Source: Hibiscus mutabilis
Lineage: Eukaryota; Streptophyta; Magnoliopsida; Malvales; Malvaceae
DNA: 64,000 nt
Direction of reading: 5' to 3'
NCBI GenBank assembly: GCA_019671005.1
Contig: CM033752.1
Coordinates: 23,940,969 to 24,004,968 of the forward strand
The position numbers and the translations under genes were made by a program. The notes below the pieces were generated by a model that worked only from the letters and a program-made list of their open reading frames with translations, ran no database searches and had not been told where the DNA came from. Positions 1-12,172 of the stretch are shown here, in pieces. Positions within the stretch are counted from its first letter, which is position 1, and each line of letters starts with the position of its first letter.

Positions 1-26
1 GAATTACAAAATAAAAAAATAAAGGA

Positions 27-580
27 CTAGATTGGTTGTTGCATGTCTGATTTCTGCATTTTTGGTTGCTTTGTCTTGTTTTGCAGGTTCGTACGGGGAG
101 GAGACTAGTGGTTTGCAGTCGGTTTAGGCGTGTATGTGGCAGCGATCATGCTGGTGTGGTGCTAAGGTGGCCACCGACATGGCCGGGAAGTGGAAGGCCA
201 AGGGATGTGGCCGTGGAAGCTTCTAGAAGGGAGCCGAAAATGCACTTTCGGTTAGGGTTGCTTGGATAGGGTTGTTAGGGTTTTTTGGTTGGATATTCAG
301 GTCAGCCGTGTTAGGGTAATAGATCCGAGTTAGGTTAACAGAATCGGGTAAACCTGGGTCGGTTGAGTTTGGGTTTAAGTTGTGTAGGCAAATTTGGGCT
401 AGGGTTGTTTGGGCTCGGTTGGGTAGATTGGGTTGAGGGTTATTTGTAATTGGGCTAAATATGTAAATGGACATTTAAATAAACGATGGACTAATTTTTT
501 GGATTTAATTAATTTGGGTTATCTATTTTTGAATTTGGATTTTTTGGTAGAACAAAAATGGTTATTATAGCTGTCCCTAT
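27..580 (+). repeat. LTR-like noncoding repeat, family D, copy 1
   Basis: This stretch matches, in opposite orientation, the block near 28575-29150. Both share GGTTGTTGCATGTCTGA, then a pyrimidine-rich tract ending TTGCAGG(T/G)TCGTACG that looks like a splice acceptor, then a G-rich part with repeated GGGTT words, and both end near a GACAAAAATG/GAACAAAAATG block. No gag or pol motif is present. I read it as LTR or leader sequence of an old Ty3/gypsy element, possibly Tat/Ogre-like because a minisatellite follows; that placement is inference. The short open frames inside have no recognisable domain. Confidence 0.5.
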
Positions 581-638
581 TTGCTCATTGTTGTGAAACA
601 ACAATAGAGCAAAGACTAAAAGATAACCATTTTTGTTC
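550..638. repeat. Perfect inverted repeat with inner hairpin
   Basis: The outer arms GAACAAAAATGGTTAT (550-565) and ATAACCATTTTTGTTC (623-638) are perfect reverse complements. A second stem lies inside: TTGCTCATTGTTGT (581-594) pairs with 598-612 across a 3-nt loop and one bulged base. Together they would form a nested cruciform or a stable RNA hairpin. It sits at the join between repeat D and the minisatellite. A bidirectional terminator, an RNA-processing signal or a foldback scar are all possible. Confidence 0.8.
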
Positions 639-728
639 GGTCAAACTGGAGTACCCCTTCTGGAACAACCCTTCCTTCAAACTCTAACTAGTCCATCTTT
701 CAACTTATAGAGAAATAGAACTCATCTG

Positions 729-2015
729 TTGATCCGCTACACCACCGACGGAGAGACAATATCTGGTTGACTCATGTATTTCATCCCTTTTTTCGAAAAG
801 CTAGAGCCTGCAAGAGTAAAAGGGAATTGTTTTAGATTAAGTATTTACTTATTTTATTTAAAACTTGTAAAATTAAAAGATATGAGATAAATAGATGTTT
901 GAATATGGATGATCTTGCTACGCCACCGACGACGAGACGAGATTGGGAGATTGGATCAAGCTACAACTTTGACGAAGAGGCATAGTTAGGTGATTAGATT
1001 GTGATCAAGCTACAACTCTGACGAATAGACCTGATCTAAGAGGTTAGAGGTGATCAAGCTACAACTCTGACGAAGAGGTATGATCTGAAGAGTTAGTTGA
1101 TGACGATCAAGCTACGACTCTGACGAAGAGGCATGATCGAAGTTATTGGTGGTGATCAAGCTACGACCCTGACGAAGAGTCATGATCTGAGGAGTTAGTG
1201 GCGATCAAGCTACGACTTTGACGAAGAGGCATGATTTGAGTTATTGGTTGCGATCAAGCTACAATTCTGACGAAGAGGCGTGATCTGAGGAGTTATTGGC
1301 GATCAAGTTATGACTTTGATGAAGAGGCATGATCTGAGTTATTGGCGGCGATCAAGCTAAGACTCTGACAAAGAGGCATGATTTGAGTTAGTGGTGGCAA
1401 TCAAGTTATGACTCTGACGAAGAGGCATGATCTGAAGAGTTAGGGGTGATCGAGCTAAGACTCTGATGAAGAGGCATGATATGAGGAGTTAGTGGCGATC
1501 AAGCTATGACTCTGACGAAGAGGCATGATCTAAAGAGTTAAGGGTGATCAAGCTACAACTCTGACGAAGAGGCATGATCTGAGGAGTTAGTGGCGATTAA
1601 GCTATGACTCTGACGAAGAGGCATGATCTAAGTTATTATTGACGATCAAGCTATGACTCTGAGGAAGAGGTATGATCGAAAGAGAGATTTGATCAAGCTA
1701 CAACTCTGACGAAAAGGCATGATCTGAAAGATTTGTTGATCTGCTACACCACTGAAGATGAGTTAAGATCTGAAGATGAATCTGATCAAGCTACAACTCT
1801 AACGAAGAGGCATGATCTGATTTATTGATGATCAAGCTACAACTCTGACGAAGAGGCATAATATGAGGAGTAGATGTTGATCTGCTACACCACTGACGGT
1901 GAGTAAAGATCTGAGGAAAAAGATAATCCGCTACACTACTGACGATGAGGCAAGATCTGAAGAATAGAAGGATTTGATCCGCTACACCACTGACGATGGG
2001 GCAGGACCTAAGAAT
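729..2015 (+). repeat. 49-bp minisatellite, about 23 degenerate units
   Basis: Units begin GATCAAGCTACAACTCTGAC, continue CGAAGAGGCATGATCT and recur at 955, 1003, 1052, 1105, 1154, 1203, 1252, 1301, 1350, 1399, 1448, 1497, 1546, 1595, 1644, 1691, 1784 and 1830. Most steps are exactly 49 bp. A related second type, GATCCGCTACACCACTGACG, occurs at 729, 907, 1738, 1879, about 1925 and 1976, mainly at the ends of the array. Because 49 is not a multiple of 3 and stops occur in all frames, it does not encode a repeat protein. Tandem repeats like this are known in the 3' noncoding regions of Tat/Ogre-type Ty3 elements, which is the likeliest context. Confidence 0.9.
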
Positions 2016-4290
2016 AGAAGTAAATAATAGTTAGTGGTTGTTCACTTAGAGTTTTGAATTTAGATTTGGCTTCCTTTGCTTGAAGGTTTCGCCATTTCGT
2101 GGTTGGTGCTGTTATACTCCCTCTTTAAGGTTTTAACTTCTTTGTTGGTTCGGCTTCCCTTCGTGGCTAAAGGCTCGCCAATTTGTTATTGTCATTCATG
2201 ATTGAGGCTTCTCATCTTGAACCTCTTTTTTATGTATGAGTGAAGTAAATGCACTTAGCATGGATGCATCTAACTTGATGTGTAATGTATGTATGATGAT
2301 AAGTTGAATGGCATGCAATGCAGTTGGCCATGATGTTGACTTCAAAGGGGATGCCCTCCGACTTTCTGGTTATTGGTGGATTGGTCTTGTTTTGCCTCAA
2401 TTCTGTCTTACAAACTGGATGGGCTTTTGCCTTGGGTACACTGATGCCCCAACCTTTAGTAGGTTTGACCACTTTCTTCTAAAATTTTACCTTTTTAGGT
2501 GCATGTCAACTAGTGAATGCTTTCTTGAGCTAAAGCATCGATCTGAGGGTAACTTTGTTGTTGGTCCCTATACTTTTGAGCTTATTTGCAAGTAATATAA
2601 AGAAAACTTCAAATCTCAGACTACATGTTCTGATTTCAATGTGAGATGCTTATTAAGAAAATTGAGTTTTTCTTTTCAAATTGTGGATATATCAAGCAAT
2701 ATTGAATTCCTCGAATATCAAGTGCACGAGCAACACTGAAATGACTTACCGAGGATTTCCCCAAACAAATCATGTGTCTAGGAGACCTCGAAAGTTGAAT
2801 TGATGTTTGAAAATGTGAAGTGCATTTTAAGCTCATTCAATGCTTGACCATCTTACCTTGGCAGGTTTATTTTTTGTCTTATTTTTGTTTGGGGAATTCA
2901 ATTCATCACATTCATTTGGCTCGAAATAAATGATGGAGCAAACAACAAATTCCCGAGCTACTCGGTATTGTCATGATTTTGAAAATATTACCATCACTCA
3001 TGAAACGAAGAGTTTCGATTAGAATGGGTTTTAGCGGAGTACCCCAAAGATTCCACACTCTTATCCGAAAATGCCTATTACCATGTTTCAAACATTGGAC
3101 TGTTTTTTGATTAATTTTTGGAAAATTCCCATTACCAGGCTTTAAAGTGCTTTTTGCAAAAGGCTTATTACCAAACATTAAATTGCATTGATTTTTTTAT
3201 TATTTTTGGTCCTTAATGTGAGATGCGAGTCACACAGTCGTAATCTCCGCAGCTTAAGATTTCAATTAGACACAAGTTACTTGGGCTCAACCTTCGGGTC
3301 AAAATCAATGTTCCTTGTGCAATTGATATACGGGGACTCAATAGAAAAATATATTAATAGAATGAAGAGAATTGGAAATAGATTGCATCTTTTTATTGAA
3401 ACTTTGAATATCTGGCCTTAGGCCATTACAATATATTGACACTATACTCAGGCCCCTTTTTTTGTTGTTGAATGTAAACTTACCGAGGGGGTGCTCGGGT
3501 GCCCCCAATATGGGATCACTTACACTTTCTGAATCACAAATGTGGGTCATGATTCTTGTCTTTTTTTTCGCCGGTTGGGGCATCGTCTTTGTTGAAAATG
3601 ACAGATGTTTTATTTTGAAGAAATGTGATGGTGAGTGAGAGAATACATGCATCTAAATGCAATGTTAATGTTTAGATGTACGGATATTGATCTAAGTGGA
3701 TAAATGACTAGCACTTTAAGATAATGTGATGCAACTACGATGCAAATGATGAAACTAATGATGAGTGCATGAATCATGCGAATGAAAGGGATTAATGTAA
3801 CTTCGAATGTGCGAAGTTAATGCTGAATGCCTATGCAATCACCATAAAATGATTGGAGGAAAATAATTGATAATGTGCGAATGAATGCAAAAGTGTTGAT
3901 CAACGAACATTCTCCTTGAGCAACCTTCCGTAATGAAGATTAAGTCCCATTATAACGAGAAAGAGAATGACTGTCATATAAGACACATTTAGATTAGCAT
4001 TTGCCCCACTCGGGCTTTAAAATTCTTTAACTCGTCATTATGGTCTCTTTCTTCCATTACGAAAGCCCCTAATTTTGAACTATTGTTGAATCAACACTTT
4101 ATATGAAAACATCATGAGTATGCACAAAAATGAGTAAGCAAACAAGACAAGAAGAGTGTATTAGTATAGAAATATACAAATAAAGGATGAGAACCGAATA
4201 GACACACCAACGCGGCCTAACATCATGAATTCTAGATTTCTATGGTTGTCCGCATGGCTCTAAGGTGTGGGCTTCCTAGATTCTCATACA
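2016..4290. other. Noncoding spacer, no gene recognised
   Basis: Open frames here are short (up to 104 codons) and none shows a domain. The text has the low-complexity, G/T-rich look of decayed retrotransposon untranslated sequence and links the minisatellite to the plant-mobile-domain exons. No PBS, PPT or tRNA-like signal was found. Confidence 0.4.
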
Positions 4291-4408
4291 TGTGGTTTGG
4301 GTTCCAAAAAAGGGTACTCGAACCTATCTTATTATCTACTAAGATAACATGTGGTTTGGGTTCCAAAAAATGGTACTCGAACCTATCTTATTATCTACTA
4401 AGATAACA
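4291..4408 (+). repeat. 59-bp tandem duplication
   Basis: Two nearly identical 59-bp copies start at 4291 and 4350, each with TGTGGTTTGGGTTCCAAAAA near its start and TATCTACTAAGATAAC near its end. They differ at only one or two bases, so the duplication is young compared with the decay around it. Confidence 0.9.
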
Positions 4409-5130
4409 AGAACCTCGATTATGGCCCATGACAGGCTTGCGAACCAGATTCGGTTCGAGGAAAAGCATGATCTATTGACGTGGAGGGTTGTTCATGTGTC
4501 AAAAATCGTGGATTCCAGAAGTGAAGTACTGACCCGAAGGGCTGCTCACGTAGGTATGTGGCGTTTCACTCCCACTTAAGGGACAAAGCTCAGGTATAGA
4601 GCTTGGTGAGTATGATGCAACACATGTCGGTGATGTCTTAAAAATTAAATGAATAATTAATGCAAGACCACGAATTATCAAAGCCCGTTGAATTAAAACG
4701 TATTTTTGAGAAATAACATATTAATTAAAGTCAATATGAATTTCAAATTTTCTATCGATGAAAGCAACGTGTATTTTTTTGGCTTAACTCTCAAAAATTG
4801 TCACTCTGCGAAGTCGTCAGCTGTAACGACCTCTTTCTTTTCGAAAAGATCGCTAATGAAAGAAAAATAAGTATTTTTGTGGGTTTTTTGTTTTTGAAAT
4901 TTTTTTGGTTGTTTTGAAAGGATTTTGAAAATTAGGGAAATTAGTAGATGTGTAATTATTTAATTTACGGTTTAAGAAAGAAAACATTTTTTATGTGTAT
5001 TATTTTTAATGTAGTAGATTTAACCTAAAATATTATTATAAATTTTGTTTGTTTAGTTTACTATGTTTATTATTTTTTAATGTAGTAGATTTAGTCTCAG
5101 GTCTTAATAAATTCTTTCTTGTCATGTAGG

Positions 5131-5580
5131 ATGGCTGGTGAAGCTCCTCTATTGCGATTACATGATCGACACATTATTAGTCTCACGGTTGATGAGATGG
5201 TACAATTTTTTAAATAATTTTTTTATTAAAAATTCAAATTACTTTTTTTTGTTTGTTTGTTAATAATATTTATTTATTAATGTGTTAATTACAGGATGCG
5301 GAAGATACATTTAAGCATCATCTGACCATGGCCAAAAATCATCTGGACGATAGAATCATTGAATGGTTGCAAAGTTCAGGATTTTATCATGCGACCTTTA
5401 TTCGAGGGTACAAGTTGGTGCCCGGGTTGATTGCCGCTCTGATTGAGCGTTGGAGGTTGGAAACCCATACGTTCCATATGCCATGTGGGAAATGCACGAT
5501 CACACTTGAAGACGTGGTCATGCTTATCGGGGTCCTGGTAAACGGGGCACCATTGATCGAGCAAACGAAATATTTAGCAT
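5131..5580 (+). pseudogene. Plant mobile domain (PMD) protein fragment, 5' part
   Basis: The putative start ATG at 5131 follows a TAGG acceptor-like site. Exon 1 (5131-5199) ends ATG|GTACAA, the intron is 5200-5294 (ending TACAG), and exon 2 continues in frame from 5295. The peptide has the N-terminal signature of the aminotransferase-like/PMD family (Pfam PF10536; MAIN/MAIL proteins and transposon-borne relatives): a DDRIIEWLQSSGFYH block, then IERWRLETHTFHMPCGKCTI followed by a TLEDVVMLIG-type motif. Family members act in silencing and genome maintenance or occur as extra genes of transposons. At 5580 the frame runs into TGTAACATCC, the start of an LTR, and stops at 5606; the C-terminal two thirds are absent. 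I found no continuation downstream. Whether it was a host gene or transposon cargo cannot be told here. Confidence 0.72.
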
Positions 5581-5910
5581 GTAACATCCTTAACGTATAC
5601 TCGTAGACCGAATATACATTAAAGATGTTACGAAGTCGTTTAAAGAAATCCTGACTTATAATAATTTTTTATACATATAAATCATGTCTTTATTAATCTA
5701 ACCCTTTTCTCGATTTTCTTGAAATCATAGCTTATGTGTAGTTGGCTAATTTCGACCCTGAAATAGTTTGTAAAACGTATTAGTCAGTTATTAAAACGAT
5801 AATGCAATCCGGGGTGAAAAATAGGTTTACGGCCTAGGCCCTTTCTTGATTTTAAAATCCTTATGCGATTACCGATAAATAAAAATTTAAATTGATTAAA
5901 CACGATTTAC
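5580..5910. mobile_element. LTR terminus related to family E, truncated
   Basis: It begins TGTAACATCCTTAACGTATA and tracks the start of the 46765 element for about 300 bases: ACATTAAAGATGTTAC, a conserved CCCTGAA..GGTTTRTAAAA block, then GGGTGAAAA and a CCTAGRCCCTTTYTTGATTTTA stretch. After about 5910 the two diverge. Only one terminus is recognisable, so this is a fragment or a diverged copy. Its insertion ended the PMD reading frame. Confidence 0.65.
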
Positions 5911-7259
5911 TACCTTTTTAAGCTTACCGATTATTCATATTAACAAAGTAAGGTTCATTTCTACTTTAGTTTATTCTTTCATATTACTAATACCTTAGCT
6001 TGCTTTATCCATACATGATTCATCATTAAAGATAAAAGTGTCTATTTTATGCACTACGTAGATATCTATAAACCCAAAATTTTCCTAATAATTCAACATG
6101 GTAATAGTACTAGTATCATCCCAAAATACCCTCAAATTATATTGTAAACGACCACTACATGGTTTATGGAGTAAATGATTTCGATGCAATTAAAATGCAA
6201 ATGATTTTGAATTATTTTACGTACTTCCCAATATAATATGGTATATGGGTCTTCTTTGATCTTAATCAAAATTCCACCACATACCTCACTTATGGGTCCC
6301 TCAAAAATTTTCCACTAACATGTAAATACATCTAATATTCCTTGCCCCACTCATCTGCAGTTGAACAAAATAAAGAAATCAAATTCAAATACAATGGAGG
6401 GACCACTCGCACTAAAAAATGGACCTAAAGTTAAAAAAAAAGCAAAATTAAGTCAACATCCCCAAGCACAGTGTTGTATTCACATGGAAATCAATGTAAA
6501 AGGCCGCTGCAATTAAAAAATATAGAGGGACCATTACCATTAAAAATAGCCACAAATAAATAAAGCACACTCACACCACCCATTTCAAGAGAATCCATTC
6601 GTGCAGTCTCTAAATAAGAGATTTTCAATAAAAGTTTAAGAGAAACTAAAATAGAAGGGCAAAGAATCTAGGAAGTACACTCACGCAACAAACAAACTAT
6701 AGTAGAAGGGCAAAGAGTCCATGAACTACAATAGAAATAAAAGTTTTTCATTCGTACAAAATATCTCTTCATAGTACTTTTTTCGAATAAACTAAAAATT
6801 TGTAAATCAATCAAAAACCCTAATTATTTCAAAATGATCAATTATTTTAATCTCTAAATAAACAACATTAACAATATTCTAAACTAACTGACGAACCCAA
6901 ACCTTTCAAAAAAACTAAACAAATTTTCGCAAACAACATTTACCTTTGAATAATATTTTTTCTGTGATAAGAACAGATTTTGCTCCAATATACAAGATGC
7001 TCCTTTGTAAGGTTTAGATATAAGAATTTCTTTTTCGAATTCAAATGCTATTATGTTTCGTTGATTCGATTTCAGGAAGAGATTTAGGGATTTTTTTATT
7101 TAAGGATTTTTTAATTTGGGATTTTTTCGGCTTGGGTGTTTTTGCTTTGGGGAAGAATGGGTTACCCTTGCTTTTACCCTGTGTTTTAGCTTATTTTTAT
7201 TTATTTTAATTAATTACTAATTTAAAATTCAAAAACCACATTATGTAATTTATCTGCGA
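5911..7259. other. AT-rich sequence, nothing recognised
   Basis: No long open frame, domain or clear repeat. It probably belongs to the LTR fragment that starts at 5580, because element A inserted into it at 7264 and the sequence resumes at 19262. That assignment is inference. Confidence 0.3.
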
Positions 7260-9024
7260 AGACATGTAACACCCCGGTTTTGGGCCTAACAGCTTTGAGG
7301 CTTATTAGACGATTCAGTGGGCCGGGTTAGAGATTCAAGTTAGATTCGGGACCGTATATTTTTTGGTAAGATAAAAATATGGGGAAATAGTTAAAAATCA
7401 TATTTTATTATATATTGATTTTTGGTGGAATCAATTTTAGGAAAAGGAATTTGGAAATATGACATTTTGGGTTAGTGACCAAAATGTGATTTTTGGAAAA
7501 CTGTTTTTAAGTGACTAAAATCAAAAAGGTCAAATCCTTAGAATCCTTAAGGAGCTAATCTACCAAGTGTTTGCTGGTGATTTCTCCCTTCAATTAAATC
7601 ATTTTAAACACGTGTTTTAAAAGAGTTTTAATAAGGATTAAATATCTAGAATTAGTTATTAGCTTTTAAAAGAAATTCACGTAACTTTTTCCTAAACCTT
7701 TTTCTCTCAACTTCTTTTCTTTCAAACACTAAGAATTTCATCAAATCCAGAGGTAAGGAACTCTTTTCACTCAGATTATTGATTTTAATTTGTTTCTTTA
7801 ACTTTGTTTTGCAAAATCTCATTGGAATCTTGCATTTTCTTAGCTTTAAACAAGCCAATTGAGGGAAAAATCACATAACAGGGGTAAGTCCGTGATCTCG
7901 TCTGTTAAATGGTTCTTTATTGATATTCCCAGGTATTTGATCCTTGATTTATAAGTTGTAATGTGATTTTAATGTTTTATCAATGTTTAATTGAGTTATT
8001 TTGGAAATATTGATGAAACATGGTGATTTTCGAAGTGGATCTGATTTCCAGTATTTCAGATTGATTTAATATATATTTTGGATGTATTTTGATGTTGATA
8101 AGTTGTTTTTATCAATAGAATCCCGAAACTCTTGAATCTCTATTTATTTAGGTTGCTAGTTTTGAGTTATTGTGGTGATAATCGAGTTTAATCTTTGCTG
8201 GAGATAAAAGGATGTTAGGAAAGGGTTTTTGGATGTTATTAGATGTTGGTTGAAGGCTTGAATTGTTGTTTTATGGCTGGGTTAAGTTTCAGAAACGTTT
8301 GAGGATGATTTCGGTATGTTTCGAATGGTTTTTGAGTGGGCAACTTGGGAGTTGCGGGAGATTGTTGTTAGGCAATGGTTTGAATTCATTTTAATGCATT
8401 TATCCTCTGGTTTTATGTGTTGAAAATAGGGGATATTCAAGGCGACTAAGCTTGACGTTGTTTGGTGGCTTGCCGGGAGCTTGATTCGTGTTGGCAAGGA
8501 AGGCGAGGCGTATCGGTGAGTGGAAACTGGTTTAAAATGCTTTACAAAGGTTTGTAAAGGTTGTTGGGAGTTTAGGGTAAATGTGAGACACTTACCTAAG
8601 CTCAGAAATAAGTTTCCCTTATTTTGCTCTTGAATATCGGCTTAGATATGAGCATGTTGTTTGCATATTTTGGTGATAAACATGGTATGATTTACTTACT
8701 GGTAATGCATGATTTTGAGTACCTATGCAGGGGTTTGAAAGTATATTAAATGCTATTGAGTATTGGTTTTCATTCCGGTTGGGAATGGTGTTATTGAATT
8801 GGCAATGAGATATGCATATGTGGTGTTTTATGGATTGTAAAACAGTAAGTAAATGGTTTTGTAAATGATATATTAGCTATATGACAAGATGAGAAAACAT
8901 TCGGATATAGTTGGCATGCCATAGGATTAAGAGTGCACTATAAAATATAAACAAAATCGATCGTGGTTGTGGGTCCTTGAGGTATGGAGGTGTAACGAGG
9001 CCACTCAAACTATTGGGAGCCTCA

Positions 9025-9216
9025 TTTGGGGATTTGCGGGTTAACTAGGCAACCCAAATTAATGGTGATCTTGCGGATTAACTAGGCAAGGTCGGTGTAC
9101 TTGCGGTTTAACTAGGCAAGGGTGAGATCTCGCGGTTTAACTAGGCGAGGGTGTCAAATCTTACGGTTTAACTAGGCAAGGTTTGGGATATCATGCGGTC
9201 TAACTAGGCATGGTAT
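9025..9216 (+). repeat. LTR-internal minisatellite, six units
   Basis: Six units of about 29-38 bp share the core TTGCGGTTTAACTAGGCAAG, each followed by a short variable spacer ending in GATC/AAATC/ATATC. The 3' LTR carries the same block at about 17427-17612, so the repeat predates the last transposition. Confidence 0.85.
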
Positions 9217-10123
9217 AAGAGATCCGTGTATCCAATATATGTATAGGGTAGAGGTAGTCTATCTGGGTCACTATAAATGCCAATATATGAAAAAGATCAT
9301 ATGTTGAATCTTGTATAAAATGCTTTGGGATTTAAGCATGGTTTGATTAAAATGCTTTGGGATTTAAGCATGAAATGTTTATGATGTTATATAGAGACTA
9401 TTATGTTTTGATTCGGTTAGGATCATGAGAAAATGCTTTGGCAGTAAGCATGTTTTGGTAAACGCAAGCATGTGGTTTTTTAAATGAATTTTAATGCATC
9501 ATTGTTTATGAGCCTTCTCACTAAGCATGTGTGTCTACGCTTTCTTTTTCCTAATGATGCAGAGCATTAAAGTACAGGTAGCAAAGACAAGGTTTGCAAG
9601 GATCCAAGGGATAAACTATTTTTGAGTATGAACTCGGTTTATGTTTCCGGTTAATAAGGCAATGTGTTCGCCAAGGTTTTTGGGATTTGTAACTCTGTTT
9701 TCATATGGATTTTGAGTATGATTCTATGCTGGTTTTTGATGATGGTTGATGTTGCTCACTTTGATGTTATTACTTGCCTTAAGATGATGTTGAATGGATG
9801 TTTAGGTATTCATCTAGAGTTCCTTGTGGATTGCCATGTTGTGATGGTTTGACTATGTTTAATATGCTGTGTTGGTTGTGTTTGCATGTTGTTTGTGCTG
9901 AGAATGGTTCAAACGTGCATTTTGGTATGTTTTGGCAAAGTGGTCTAAGAAGAATGCCTCTAGAGTGGTTCATCGAAGTATGAGGTTGTTTAGATTGCTT
10001 AACCTTGTTTAAATGATAGTTTCTGAGTGTTTAATTGTTTATATGTATGAATACAAGTTGCTAGGGGCCAAATGCATCTAGAGTTGTATGAAAAACCGGT
10101 TAAAAATGACATTACAGGCCATG

Positions 10124-10434
10124 AGTACCGATGCGCGGGGGACTGTATCGGTACGGATAGACATTATCGGGCACCTGGGATCGGTACCGATATGTGCGTA
10201 CGGTTAAGCAATTTATGCTTGGCGTACCGGTACGGGACAAGACGTATCTGTACGAGACCTTGATACTGGAAAATTGCTTTTTGGGAAAATCCTGCGTATC
10301 GAAGCTATAAGGGCTCGTACCGGTACGATGTTAGTATCTAACAGGCTGACGTGGCATACCGATACGATACATAATGTACCAGTATGGTTGGCAACTCTGT
10401 ATTGGTACAACTATGATCGTACCGGTATCGATGA
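10124..10434. repeat. Cluster of GTACCGRTAC-type near-palindromes (5' LTR)
   Basis: About a dozen variants of the words ATCGGTACC, GTACCGGTAC and GTACCGATAC lie in 310 bp, for example GATCGGTACCGATA, GCGTACCGGTACGGG and CTCGTACCGGTACGATG. The same cluster sits in the 3' LTR at 18518-18836. Spacing is irregular, so it is a cluster of sites rather than a tandem repeat. Confidence 0.8.
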
Positions 10435-10860
10435 CCGTTAAAACAGTTAGGGTCATGGAATTTAAGTTCTGTTTTCTTACGTTTTAGTCCCTAAATGTTG
10501 TAAAAGCAATTGAATGAGTTTAGATGACTTTATTAAGCTGATTTTTGACATGTAAGCATGGAATATGTTTAATTAAGGGTTGGTAACATAAAATTGGGTA
10601 AAGTCCTTGTATTTTGCAGAAATTGCATTATATTCCCTAAGGGTGTCTGTGTTCAATCGGATATAGTTTTGATGCCGGTTGGGTTGGGTTTTCACATGTA
10701 TGAAGTGTGAACACATAGGTTAATAATTCTGCATTTAGACAAGATAAAAAGAAAAAATGGGCGCATTTTAGTCTTTGTCTTCCCGGTTTACTTCAGTAAA
10801 CCGAATGTAGCTTGCTCGGTTCGGTCTTGCGTCTAGGTCGGACCGAGGGGTTATATTTGT

Positions 10861-10872
10861 TGGTATCAAAGC
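10861..10872 (+). other. Primer binding site, initiator-Met tRNA type
   Basis: TGGTATCAAAGC lies 5 bases after the 5' LTR. It differs by one base from TGGTATCAGAGC, the usual PBS complementary to plant initiator-Met tRNA. Confidence 0.85.
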
Positions 10873-11056
10873 CAGGCTTATGAAAGGTTAGGATGTTGTT
10901 GTTTGGTTAGTTGATGTTGTTTGAACTGCATGGTGATTGTGTATATGTCCGGTGATTGTTTAATGTTCTGTTGGGGTATGTTTAGGAACACGTTGCCTAT
11001 TACTGAGGATTTTAAATATGTTTTAAAGTTAACTTGGATCATTTGATTTTGTTATC

Positions 11057-12172
11057 ATGGCTCAACGTGAGACACGGTCTATGGCTAATACTGCCAGAGT
11101 TGGGCAGAAAAATGAGACAGAAGATAATCTCCCTCATATTTTACCTCTTCCTCCTCCAGTGGTTCCTCCAGTTGACGTTGGGGCAGGTAAAGCACCCCAA
11201 GTTCACCAAGTGCCAGCATATGGTGATTTAACTCCGTTAGTTCAGGCGATAATGGGAGCTTTTCAGGCAGCGATGGCTGGAGTGCAGGCACAGGCACCGA
11301 CACCTATTGTGGTGGCAAATCAAGGTCTACCCTTAGAGCGTTTGAGGAGTTTGGGAGGTGAGGAGTTTTAGGGTTTAAGTTCGGAGACAGTTGAAGGTTG
11401 GCTGGAAAAGACGGTTCGTATTATGAATTAGATGGGATGTAACGAGGAACGCAAGTTGGGTTGCACTGTATCTCTACTGCAGGGGGATGCATATCATTGG
11501 TGGGTGACCACAATTGTTGGCGTTCCTGAGGCAGACGTGACTTGGGAATTCTTTCGGAGAGCTTTCAAGAGGAAGTACCTTGGTACCCATTATTTGGATA
11601 TGAAGAAACGTGAGTTTATGTCGCTATCTTAGGGAGGCATGTCTGTTGCTGAGTAGGAGGTGAAGTTTGTCCGGTTGAGTCAGTATACTCTGGAGTTGGT
11701 TCTAGATGACCAACAAAGATGTGACAGGTTTCGTTATAGTCTTGTTAAGGACATTAAGACGTACCTCATGGCTGCGGATTATACGAATTTTGATGTGTTG
11801 GTCAATCGGGCCAAGGATATCAAGCAGTCTTTGGGTACACCAATTTAGGCTATGGGTGCGAACTTGGGTAAGAAAGGGGTTGACTCTAGCTATTTTGGGA
11901 TGTAGAATAGGAGGTTCAGGGATAAGAGGCATAAGCCAGATCATAGGCGTGGTGGTGGAGTTGGGCAGGGTGTTTAGGGAGCTCGTGCTACATTAGAGTG
12001 TGAGCGATGCGGTTGGCGCCACGCGGGTATATGCTGGGGTAATGCTGGAGCTTGTTGGATTTGTGGTTCATCTGACCACTTAAAGCGTGATTATCCTCGG
12101 GCTGCGAGAGATGTACTAGTAGAGGTTGCTGCACCTGCTAGGGGCTGAGGCCGTGGCAGGGGTAATTTTTAA
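11057..12172 (+). pseudogene. Element A gag (capsid/nucleocapsid), inactivated
   Basis: Start ATG at 11057. The frame encodes a gag-like N terminus, a capsid region with the QGDAYHWW and WEFFRRAFKRKYLG motifs typical of Ty3/gypsy gag (about 11475-11590), and one zinc knuckle at 12053-12094. In normal elements gag forms the cytoplasmic particle that packages the RNA. The knuckle reads C-x2-C-x4-H-x4-Y: the final Cys is Tyr, a G-to-A change. In-frame stops: TAG at 11369, 11429, 11630, 11654, 11846, 11903 and 11975; TGA at 12146; TAA at 12170. There are no frameshifts. Most TAGs stand where gag relatives have Gln, so they look like CAG-to-TAG; 11654 is a possible exception. Confidence 0.9.

Larger units (their letters stand above)
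7265..10855 (+). repeat. Element A 5' LTR
   Basis: 3,591 bp, starting TGTAACACCCCGG and ending GGGGTTATA where the 3' copy has GGGGGTTACA, so the terminal CA has become TA by a C-to-T change. It aligns with 15667-19256 along its whole length. Inside are a short minisatellite (9025-9216) and a cluster of GTACCGRTAC-like words (10124-10434). The promoter should lie here but I could not fix a TATA box among many AT-rich candidates. Confidence 0.95.

Noticed and set aside
729..2015. Regular 49-bp repeats resembling a CRISPR array
   Set aside because: No unique spacers: the whole 49-bp unit is repeated and degenerate, no cas genes are present and the DNA is plant. It is a minisatellite.
5580..7264. 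Complete solo LTR of family E at the PMD gene
   Set aside because: Only one terminus is visible; no matching 3' end or 5-bp duplication of TAGCA found, so only a fragment is claimed.
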